From the NCBI GenBank assembly GCA_016721765.1, contig JADKHO010000001.1, positions 856,001 to 920,000 of the forward strand: a stretch of DNA of 64,000 bases. Reading direction: 5' to 3'. Position numbers and translations under genes: made by a program. Source of the DNA: Bacteroidota bacterium (GTDB taxonomy: Bacteria; Bacteroidota; Bacteroidia; UBA4408). Shown here one piece after another: positions 14,928 through 23,500 of this stretch; the stretch's first letter is position 1; the number at the start of each line of letters is the position of its first letter. The notes beneath the pieces are model-generated. The model was not told the DNA's origin. It saw only the letters and a program-made list of their open reading frames with translations, and did not search any database.

Positions 14928-15872
14928 CTAATCTTTAATATTTCTTCTAAATTTTGATTCAATATACCTTAAAGTTAAATCAAAGTCCGACCAAATAGAT
15001 TTATTCCTATGATGAGGAAATTCAATATTAGTAAACAAATCGTTTGGCAATTTTCTTTTTACCTCAATCTGTTTTTCAGGGTATTCATGTGGTAAAATAA
15101 TTTCATTTTCATGATTTTTATATATGAATCTAAAAGCTAATCGTCCATCATCCTTTTGAATCATCTCGAATTGTGTAATATCTTTTCTATTATTAAGAGC
15201 CTCATACATTTTTTTTATAGTTTCCTTGCCCTTGTCGGTTTTCCAAAATGAACTTTTAGGCATTTCCGGCTTTTCGATACTTCCTTTTTTATCGTTTCTA
15301 TTATTTACTTCTTGTAGATTTGAATTATAAGATATTCTATTTGTATTAAGGTCTAAAAATAAGTCTAGATTCATTTTATTTATATCGACCCGATATGGAC
15401 TAATTCCATCAAGAACTTGCCAATTACATATACTGTAATCATTGGGATTGTTTCGACTAAACAAAAAACCATTTATTGTAACATTTGAATTTCCTTCAAT
15501 ATTAGAAATTGAAATAAGAAATTTTTCTATGTTTCCTCCTCTTAATGCATTTCTCATTGTATTAACATCACCCCCGCTTGGATGTGCAAGTGAGAGACGA
15601 TGGTGAGAATGCCAACCACCGATATGTTCAAATCCATATTTTCCGTTTAAAAATTTTCCGCATTCCTTTAAATAATCAATATCTTGATAAAAAGAGGTTG
15701 AAGTGCGTGTAGTTTTTTTACCAGGACCGATAACATATTGAACAACCGGATTTCCTTCCTTTGTCCAAAAGCCAAAAAAATCTCCACCAGTCTCTATATC
15801 TGGGTAATCAAGCACACATCTTGCGATGAAATCTAATTCACTTTGGTATATAATTGCTTTTATATTGTTCAT
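14928..15872 (-). CDS. JAB/MPN-family (JAMM) metallopeptidase
   Basis: 314 aa, first gene of the operon. Residues about 5-140 are the JAB domain with E27 (ETGG), H88 and H90 (GGWHSHH), S99 and D102 (HPSGGD), the zinc and catalytic residues of the JAMM motif; there are eight rather than seven residues between H90 and S99. Such enzymes remove or mature ubiquitin-like proteins. Residues about 195-314 form a second, basic domain of unknown fold with KSSFWKTDKGKETIKKMY. As it is encoded with E1 and E2 proteins, it likely processes the modifier or reverses conjugation. It is unrelated in role to the RadC-like JAB gene at 17098. Confidence 0.85.
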   Translation of the reverse strand: MNNIKAIIYQSELDFIARCVLDYPDIETGGDFFGFWTKEGNPVVQYVIGPGKKTTRTSTSFYQDIDYLKECGKFLNGKYGFEHIGGWHSHHRLSLAHPSGGDVNTMRNALRGGNIEKFLISISNIEGNSNVTINGFLFSRNNPNDYSICNWQVLDGISPYRVDINKMNLDLFLDLNTNRISYNSNLQEVNNRNDKKGSIEKPEMPKSSFWKTDKGKETIKKMYEALNNRKDITQFEMIQKDDGRLAFRFIYKNHENEIILPHEYPEKQIEVKRKLPNDLFTNIEFPHHRNKSIWSDFDLTLRYIESKFRRNIKD

Positions 15873-16513
15873 TTAAGTAAAGGTAACAAAAATTGCCTTA
15901 TTGATTTATGTATTTTTTCTGTTTAAATTCTTTTAATTAGCCTTCTTCATTAAAATAAATCTTTAAAAAAATCTTACTCTGCAACACAAGTAACAGGATT
16001 TGTCCCATATTTGTTATTTCATATCTAAAAATCTGTAATGCAATTCTTCTTTCATCCTAATTATTTGTAATCCCAATTATAAAAATTTACAATTAAGTTT
16101 TGTTTGTTATTTTTTTTCATTTTTATGCAGTGAAATAATTTCCAGATTAAGCAACTTTTAGTTTGCGATAAAGCAATATAAAATAAATTGAAAAATCAAT
16201 TCGTATTTCTACGATAAATTCAAAAATTTCATTATTGTAAAAATTCAATACTGGCAATGGTTTGCTGAATTTTTTATAATTTTAACTGTTTTAAACTCAA
16301 AAATTTGTTGTCAGATTTAATAAATACGACGTAAGAATTCATCAAAAAAATGAAAGTCTAAAAACTCCTACTTTTATCCTTTAACATGAAAGCTAATTTT
16401 AAGCGATGGAATTAAATTTTGAGGATATGATAATTTATTTGCTTGCAGTAAGTTCATTAATTCTGTTACGCACGGCATTCATTTCACTAACCGCAAGCAA
16501 CGCACACAAGAGA

Positions 16514-16601
16514 AACGAAATATAAATTACCAAAGTGCCCTTATTCAAGATTTTGCTATTCAAGCTTTGAATCCCTTGCCAACACTAATTTATATTTCGT
16601 T
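16514..16601. repeat. Perfect 16-bp inverted repeat
   Basis: AACGAAATATAAATTA (16514-16529) and TAATTTATATTTCGTT (16586-16601) are exact reverse complements with 56 bases between. If transcribed, the arms would close a large loop. It lies upstream of the RadC gene and of the flanking repeat copy. Confidence 0.7.
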
Positions 16602-16632
16602 ACACTTGCCTTTCCTTCTCATAGGGGATAGT

Positions 16633-16826
16633 TTGTTTGACGAAAACACAACCGCTTCAAAAGATTAAAATTCTGAGGCTAATGGCTTGCCCACTCTTGT
16701 TTGTAAAGGTTTAAGTGTATTTCGGAAAAACAATTTTTAGATAACACTTTTAAGCTGTAAAAATTCTTTTCCCAAAAACCGTTGACAAACAGCGGAAGAA
16801 TTTTGATTGGGTGTTTACGCGTTTGG
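16633..16826 (+). repeat. Imperfect direct repeat, copy 1 (upstream of RadC gene)
   Basis: The segment starting TTGTTTGACGAAAACACAAC and running through TTCGGAAAAACAAT to GGGTGTTTACGCGTTTGG matches 17621-17788 in order, at very roughly three quarters identity with gaps. Together the copies bracket the RadC-like gene. Confidence 0.6.
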
Positions 16827-17097
16827 TGTTTGTCTGTGTTTCAATGGTTACATCAATTCCGCATTTTTTGATTTTCCTGTAATTGAATGAGATTCATTCA
16901 GCAGTTGTGTAAAATTCTTGCAATCGGTTTTTTATTGTATGCAAAAGTACAGCCACAAAAAGTGAATTATTAACCCTGTCGGGATTCCAAAAGATTTCTC
17001 GGCATATCCTCAACCTTGTTTCCGGTATTCCAATTTCCTTTTGGAATTTCATTTTTGCAGCTTGTAAGCAAACGAGCAACAATAATAAACTCGTCCC

Positions 17098-17556
17098 ATG
17101 CAAGAAACATTAATTACATCCAATCTAGCAGAAATAAAGGTAGCTTATTCTACTAAGGTAAAATTCAAAGACATGCAAAAAATTACTTCATCCAAAGATT
17201 GCGAATCCGTGCTTCGTAATATTTGGAGTCCTAATCTTGAATTGCGCGAAGAATTTTACTTGTTGCTTCTAAACAGAGCAAACAAAGTAATTGGTTGGCA
17301 TTGTATTTCACAAGGTGGTTTAGACAGCACTGTTGCTGATATTCGAATTATATTTTCAATTACGCTTAAGTGTATTGCCACTGGAATTATTGTGGCTCAC
17401 AATCACCCATCTGGAAATTTAAAGCCAAGTGAAACTGACATTGCACTTACACGAAAAATCAAAGAAGCAGGAAAGCTTTTAGATATAACTTTGTTTGACC
17501 ACATCATTCTTTCAAATGACGGCTATTATTCGTTTGCTGATGAAGGGTTGTTGTAA
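17098..17556 (+). CDS. RadC-like JAB domain protein
   Basis: 152 aa, the single-domain form of RadC. Residues about 30-152 carry the RadC/JAB fold: GWHCISQGG, D-RIIFSITLKC, and the metal motif H101-N-H103-PSG with D114 (PSETD), then LLDITLFDHIILS near the end. Despite the name there is no firm evidence that these proteins repair DNA; the short forms are common on integrative elements of Bacteroidota, as here. The gene is bracketed by imperfect direct repeats, which suggests it moved or duplicated as a unit. The start is the ATG, with no alternative nearby. Confidence 0.85.
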   Translation: MQETLITSNLAEIKVAYSTKVKFKDMQKITSSKDCESVLRNIWSPNLELREEFYLLLLNRANKVIGWHCISQGGLDSTVADIRIIFSITLKCIATGIIVAHNHPSGNLKPSETDIALTRKIKEAGKLLDITLFDHIILSNDGYYSFADEGLL

Positions 17557-17620
17557 GACTTTAAAGACTTTATTGGTCGTTTCCCTTTTTTTGAATTGCT
17601 GCCCTCTATCCGGAATTTCC

Positions 17621-17788
17621 TTGTTTGATTAAAACACAACCGCTTCAAAAGAGAAAAATTCTTTCCGCAAATGGCTTACTCACCTTGTTCGTTAAGGTTG
17701 AAATGAATTTCAGAAAAACTATCTTTGGTTTGCTTTTTTTGAGTGAAAAATTCTTTAGGAATTTTTGTTTAGGTGTTTACGCCTTTGA
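17621..17788 (+). repeat. Imperfect direct repeat, copy 2 (downstream of RadC gene)
   Basis: Starts TTGTTTGATTAAAACACAAC, continues with CGCTTCAAAAGAG and TTTCAGAAAAACTATC, and ends at AGGTGTTTACGCCTTTG. It parallels copy 1 at 16633-16826. The 337 bases from 17557 to 17893 hold this repeat and no credible gene. Confidence 0.6.
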
Positions 17789-17893
17789 ATTTTCCATTTC
17801 TTCTTTCTTTTAGAATGTTGCCATTAACATTTATTTTGCTTTATTTTACTTTCTTGATAATCCAAAATATTTAACTGTAAACAGCTAAAAGCA

Positions 17894-18400
17894 ATGAGGG
17901 ATCAAATTTGGGCATCACTAAATGATACAAAATATAAAGGTTATTGTCTCGGCTTTTTAGTTGACAAGTTTCAAAAGTGGGATAGGAATATAAATATTTT
18001 TCTTGCAATTGCATCATCTACAAGTATCGCAGCTTGGGCTATATGGAAAGTCAATCCTATGGTTTGGGCTGCTATCATTGCTTTTTCGCAAGTACTTACC
18101 GCAATAAAACCCTACATTCCGTATTTCAAATATGTGAAAGAGCTTAATACAAAAAGCCTTAAGGTTGACCTTTTAAATATTGAATTTGAACGATTGTGGT
18201 ATAAACTTCAGCATAAGAAGGTTACTAATGAGCAAGCTGTTGAAATTTACTTTGATCTTCGCAGACAGTCAACTGAAATATTTAACTTTGGAGACGATAT
18301 TATTTTTGAAGTGAAAAGTAAGATTGAAAAAAGGGCTAACGAGCGAATGAAGACCTTTTTAAAGAATAACTATGGTATAGCCATAAATATTAACAAATAA
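17894..18400 (+). CDS. Two-transmembrane SLATT-like protein
   Basis: 168 aa. Two adjacent transmembrane helices (about residues 34-50 and 55-72) follow a short amphipathic N-terminus, and a long helical cytosolic part with FERLWYKL and VKSKIEKRANERM makes up the rest. This 2TM-plus-helix layout is that of the SLATT group, membrane proteins thought to act as pore-forming effectors in nucleotide-signalling defence systems. No signal-making enzyme lies beside it, so the assignment to a defence system is inferred. A proline-rich 59-aa gene begins 11 bases downstream and is likely its partner. Confidence 0.65.
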   Translation: MRDQIWASLNDTKYKGYCLGFLVDKFQKWDRNINIFLAIASSTSIAAWAIWKVNPMVWAAIIAFSQVLTAIKPYIPYFKYVKELNTKSLKVDLLNIEFERLWYKLQHKKVTNEQAVEIYFDLRRQSTEIFNFGDDIIFEVKSKIEKRANERMKTFLKNNYGIAININK

Positions 18401-18411
18401 ATCTATATAAA

Positions 18412-18591
18412 ATGTCAGGAGAAAAGGATAAAACCCAACCACAACCGGAGAAAAATGTGGTAGTAGAAAAAGGACAATACTCAGGAGCTTTAAATGAAAG
18501 CAAACTTCCTGATTTCAAATTTACTCCTACACCGCCTCCACCGCCTCCACAGACAGAAAACACTTCTGGTAGCGACAATACTGGGGAGTAG
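18412..18591 (+). CDS. Small proline-rich protein partner of the 2TM gene
   Basis: 59 aa: a charged Lys/Gln/Pro start (MSGEKDKTQPQPEKN), a middle with GQYSGALNESKLPDFKF, a TPTPPPPPPQ run and an acidic Ser/Gly end. It is probably disordered. ATG is 11 bases after the 2TM gene stop. The composition is not that of a shadow frame, since the opposite and shifted frames are poorer. Poly-proline segments usually bind partner proteins; a role with the 2TM protein is inferred. Confidence 0.6.
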   Translation: MSGEKDKTQPQPEKNVVVEKGQYSGALNESKLPDFKFTPTPPPPPPQTENTSGSDNTGE

Positions 18592-18752
18592 GGAATACTT
18601 TGGGCCTTTCGTGCAAGCTTTGAAGGATCGAATCTTTAAAATTTCCAGAACCTGCTATTCGTCCCTACGTTATTGTGTAGTTAACCAAAATATCTATTTG
18701 AGTATAAGCTTACGGATATAAGAAACTTAATTCAGGCTTCACTACCTGCATA

Positions 18753-18805
18753 GCAAGATTGCGTATGGACGGTCAACTTTCGTTTTCCGCCATACGCAAT
18801 CTTGC
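18753..18805. repeat. Perfect 16-bp inverted repeat hairpin
   Basis: GCAAGATTGCGTATGG (18753-18768) pairs with CCATACGCAATCTTGC (18790-18805) around a 21-base loop. It lies in the gap (18592-18952) between the small proline-rich gene and the T9SS gene; no U-run follows, so it is a poor intrinsic terminator on the + strand. The rest of the gap shows nothing clear. Confidence 0.7.
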
Positions 18806-18952
18806 GGGGAACACATTTCCCCGGACCCCTTTGAAAATTAATCGAATAGGTGGTTGTATATTTAGATTATTTTATTTACTTCGCTAATAATTTGAATACT
18901 GATTTATTTTCTTAAAATAAGTAAGAAGGGTTGATTGCCAAATACAACTTTA

Positions 18953-20578
18953 ATGAAAGCCAGCATATTTATTCCCTTTCTCATTTCTTTTTGGTTTTAT
19001 TTTCTGTTTATTTCACTTTCTAATTATGCTCAAAATATTACAGTAGATTGGATTCAGAAAAAACCACATACTATAGGCAGACTAATAAGTTTTGACAAAT
19101 CAGGAAATATTATTGCTTGTGGTACTTATGGCAATTCTTCTCCTAATTGGAGCGATATCATTACAATCAAATACGACTCTCTAGGAACTGAGATATGGTC
19201 TGCTACTTATGACGACACATTATTTAATGGGTTGGACAGGTGCATGGCCTTAGCAATCGATACTTTCAATAATGTTTATGTTGCAGGGGTTACAAATCTT
19301 CCGTATGATTTTACTTTTACAAATTCCCAAGGCGTCTTAATTAAATATAACGAACAAGGTGTTTTTGAATGGAAAAGGAGTTGGGGAAATTCAGCTGGAT
19401 TTGCTGCGTCCTTTAACTCCATGAAGCTTCTAAACAACAAAGATATTTATATAAGTGGTTATGCGAACCCAATTTCAACCGGAGACCCGCATTCGCTTTT
19501 AATGAAGTATGATAGCAGTGGAAATGTACAGTGGGTGCATGTTGATTCCTCAACAACTGAAAATTATATTTCTCAGATTGAAGCAGATAAATCTGGAAAT
19601 ATTTATGCAGTAGGAACTACTAGCTGCTGCCCTCCAACTTATAGGATGCGCTTGGAAAAGTATCGACCTGATGGAACAAGGCAATGGGAACATGTTCTGA
19701 TAGATACTCTATACAATTATGGATATGGTGGAGGCATTGTTATCGATGATTCCGCAAATTGCTACCTTCTTGCATCTATTTCCTACAGTTTTTCGCCTTC
19801 AGGCTATGATGGTGGTATCGCCAAAATTGATAGTGCTGGAAATAAAAAATGGCTTTTCCCTTTTGTAGGTAATCCACCTTCCTACTCTGGTGAAGATATT
19901 TCAAATGTGTTGATAAATTCAAAAAACGAACTATTTTGCAAAGGTACTTTGACAGGAAGTAATAATATAGTAACAAGTTTAGTAATCAATCTTAACCCAA
20001 TTAATGGTAGCATTAACTGGATGTTTCAGGATACCACATTAAAATCTGGAGGAACTGGGCAGTTGTACAATGATACATTAGGTATACTAAGCAACGGTGC
20101 AGCAACAGGTGGTTTACCTACATTGATTTCCTTATGTAATCAGGTAAACGGAGATACTGTTTGGACATGCTCTTTATTTGCAGGTCACAACTATACCTTT
20201 TATTCACTTTTATTCCAAAGGTCAAACTATTATTTATATGGATATAGTTACGATCCAAATTTGGGGCACTTCCAAGATTCGCTTATTTTGGTAAAACTTA
20301 ATATGGATCATATTTTATCTGCTCCCTCATTAGATGTTTTGGGAGAATATGCAATGTATACGTATCCTAACCCAGCTCATTCTTTCATTAAACTATTTTT
20401 CATCGATAATTCGATTATTCCCCAAAAAGTCTGCCTTTATTCCCTTTCTGGTGAACTTGTATTTAAAACAATGGGCAGACTCTCAACTATTGATGTTTCC
20501 AAATTAACTCCTGGATTCTATGCATTAGAAGTAAATACTAATTATGGAATTTTCAGAAAGAAAATTATTATATACTAA
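18953..20578 (+). CDS. Secreted SBBP-type beta-propeller protein with T9SS sorting domain
   Basis: 541 aa from ATG 18953, where a signal peptide starts (MKASIFIPFLISFWFYF); an earlier TTG at 18935 is less likely. Residues about 35-450 hold repeats of the SBBP type (for example DSLGTEIWSATYDD, DSSGNVQWVHVD, SGNIYAVGTT), typical of surface seven-bladed propellers. The C-terminus has YTYPNPAHSFIKLFF and then a typical T9SS type A domain ending in FRKKIIIY. It is thus exported and anchored. It is the first of three similar-type cargo genes in tandem on the island; the second starts 12 bases downstream. Confidence 0.85.
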   Translation: MKASIFIPFLISFWFYFLFISLSNYAQNITVDWIQKKPHTIGRLISFDKSGNIIACGTYGNSSPNWSDIITIKYDSLGTEIWSATYDDTLFNGLDRCMALAIDTFNNVYVAGVTNLPYDFTFTNSQGVLIKYNEQGVFEWKRSWGNSAGFAASFNSMKLLNNKDIYISGYANPISTGDPHSLLMKYDSSGNVQWVHVDSSTTENYISQIEADKSGNIYAVGTTSCCPPTYRMRLEKYRPDGTRQWEHVLIDTLYNYGYGGGIVIDDSANCYLLASISYSFSPSGYDGGIAKIDSAGNKKWLFPFVGNPPSYSGEDISNVLINSKNELFCKGTLTGSNNIVTSLVINLNPINGSINWMFQDTTLKSGGTGQLYNDTLGILSNGAATGGLPTLISLCNQVNGDTVWTCSLFAGHNYTFYSLLFQRSNYYLYGYSYDPNLGHFQDSLILVKLNMDHILSAPSLDVLGEYAMYTYPNPAHSFIKLFFIDNSIIPQKVCLYSLSGELVFKTMGRLSTIDVSKLTPGFYALEVNTNYGIFRKKIIIY

Positions 20579-20590
20579 ATATTAACCTTC

Positions 20591-23500
20591 ATGAAAAAAC
20601 TAAAGCACTCCATTTTAAACAATAAGAAAAATATGCTTTTTTCGTTAGCATTTTTGCTAATGTTTTTGTCTCAAAGTATTTACTCTATTGCCCAACAGAC
20701 AGGGGTAACCGGTGAGCAAAGAGGAATGTATGTTAACAGGTTTATTACAACAGATTTAAACAACGATTATGTCCAAGCTTTAAGCATTCTTGGCAATATA
20801 CCTGCCGAAGATGCATTGCTCAATTATTGCATGGATAATCACATTACCTATTTGCTTCTCTATGATACATATAAAATATTCAGAACTACTAGCAATCAAA
20901 CTACACTTGTGCCTGCGCTGCAAGAATTTATTTGCAAGGCAAGGAGTCAGTATTGCATTCAATATGTTGGTGCAACAATTGGCGAAAACTACAATTCAAA
21001 TTTGCCAAACATTGGTAGTCTTAAAACAGCACCGATAACACTGTATCCACCTCAACTCAATGACCCCAACTACGCTGGGTTGCTTTATTTACAATACGAA
21101 ATACCAAGTGATGACCCCGATTACATTCCAAAATTAATACAATCAGAAATATTGAAACAAGCCATTCGGCTTGCCTTTATTGATAATCCACTTTATACAG
21201 GAGTTAATAATGTGGCTAATTGTAATTACAATTATATTGATATTATAACTTCTGAATATGAGTTCTGGAATAGTTCAAGTGGTTTATTTTATGATGATGG
21301 AAACACCCCTCCTCATCAGGCGGACTACATTGGATTAATTAATCAACTCGACAATATTCGATTTAGTCATCCTCACCCCCTCTTTATTGAATCCTATCTT
21401 GGAATATTGGTAGATGCAAATATTCCTACAGGAGCAAATTCACATCTTCCAAGAACACATTGTGAAATAGGTGAATTTATTGACGGATTAGACCCCCTTT
21501 TAAGTCATATCCCATCTGGTAGCACAGCAAGAAGACGAATAGATAGGATTCTAGCACACTATTACAGTAATGACCCAACAAATATTTATAATGATTTTCC
21601 CATTCCAAATATAAACGCTCAACCTTTGTATCGTCAACGTTTTCGTACATTCGGCAATGCGAATGTGTCGACCTGCGTAACAGGTATAAATTTATGTAAC
21701 ACTTTAAATACTGTTGATAATACTGATTATCATCCAATATTTAGTGCTGAATCACCTAGCACAGGAGGTCCCCCACTAGGTTCTAATTTTTTAGGAACTT
21801 ATTTTCCATTAGCGTCTAATAGAAATATTTTTACTGCAGAACGGGATTTTTACGAGGATTTTGCAAATGACAATTTTTGTAGTGGTATACTTCATGATGC
21901 AAATTTGGGGAACAGAGTCTTACCTGGAGCATGCCAATGGTTTGCTCAATCATACATGCAAAAGACTTTAGGTAAACCAATTACTTTTCTTTCAAAAGTT
22001 GATGGTTGTCCTCCTAATGGTGGAAATTTGCACACCGTGCAATTAAATTATCAAGGACCCATTGAGGTCGGAAATGGATATTCTTATTCTATGGTAAATT
22101 CTTCAGGTACATCTTTTATTCCTTCGACCGGTAATCCATCTGGAACAGTTAATTACCCTGTTGTTGGGCCCATTTCAGGTGCAACAGGTGTAAATGCTTT
22201 AACTTACAATTTACCACCAGATACATACACTGCAACGTTACTTTTAACATATCCTGGTGGCTGCAGTTATTCTTATGCACAGACAATTATTATTGATGGA
22301 ACTTTAAAAATTACAGCTTTAAATCAATCTAATGCAACTGGTCCAATATCAAATGTTTGCGGAGGTAATTCAATTTGGTTGCAAGCCAATTGGAATATTC
22401 CAGGAGCAAATTATACTTGGCTAAATAACGGTATACCTATTCCTGGCGCTCCAAATGCTTATGAGTTATCAATATCATCTAGTGGGAACTATTCGTGTCA
22501 GATCAGTAATGTAAGTTGTTCAGGGAGCAGTAATACTATTCAAATTTCTTACCTGACAAATCCTGATAGATTTATTGTAGCTTCATGTGGAAATGGCTCT
22601 TGTAGTAATGGAAATAATGTTGCTTTAACGGTTTATCCCAATATTGGATTTGGAGGTTACTCAGGTCCTGAAACTTATCTTTGGTCAACAGGAGCATCTA
22701 CAAGCAGTATTAGTGTTTGTGACGCTGCTCTTTATTCTGTTTTGGTTTCACATGCAAATGGGTGTACAAGTCTTGTTTCCAAGAATGTAACTAATACGAT
22801 GCTTTTATCCACAAGTTCACCAACAGCACCCGTTGTTACTCCTGGAACTTCCTCAATTTGCATTGGGAGCGCAGTCACTTTATCTTCAACACCGACACCT
22901 TTTATGTGGAGCAATTTTGCAACATCTTCATCAATATCAGTAGTAAACTCTGGAATTTTCTTTGCCATTGCTAGGAACAATCAGTGTGAAAGCATTTCAA
23001 ATCCTGCGGTCGTTAATGTTACTACACCCTCAACAATATCTATTACAGCATCTGCCCCCTCACTGTGTAACCCTCAGACTCAAACAGTATCCTTAACCGC
23101 TACCGGAGGAGGAACATATTCATGGACACCAGGGGCAGCAACTAGCACCTCGATAACAGTTAATCCCAATGTTACAACCACTTACACAGTTACTAGCAAT
23201 CAAGGTGGGTGCACCCAACAAGCATCAGCTACTGTTAATGTAGTACCAAGTGGAGACTGCTTTATAATCAACAAAACGGTCAAACATTCAATTACCTACG
23301 CTGGTATGGCTGAAACCTTTACAATTACTATGTGCAATAACACAGCCTCTTCCGCTGATGTTTTTCTTACGGATGTTGCTCCTCCTGATTTTATTTTACA
23401 AAGTGCTTCTATTACCTTAAATTTAGGTGGAGTCATTACACATCCATCAACAATTGACGGATTAATTCACCTAGAACCGGGATGTAATAATATACTTACA

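Larger units (their letters stand above)
15873..17097. other. Long AT-rich non-coding region between defence operon and RadC gene
   Basis: About 1.2 kb without a convincing gene; a 69-codon frame on the minus strand at 16894-17103 looks accidental. The right part (16440-16870) is more structured: a 16-bp perfect inverted repeat (16514-16529 with 16586-16601), and a stretch at 16633-16826 that recurs imperfectly after the RadC gene. The left part should hold the promoter of the JAB-E2-E1 operon. A structured RNA is possible between 16440 and 16870 but I recognise none. Confidence 0.4.

Noticed and set aside
9839..15872. CBASS type II assignment for the E1/E2/JAB genes
   Set aside because: No cyclic-nucleotide synthase (CD-NTase) and no Cap2-type E1-E2 fusion in the region.
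16894..17103. 69-codon frame on the minus strand before the RadC gene
   Set aside because: No family features, and it overlaps the RadC start; the non-coding region around it is repeat-like.
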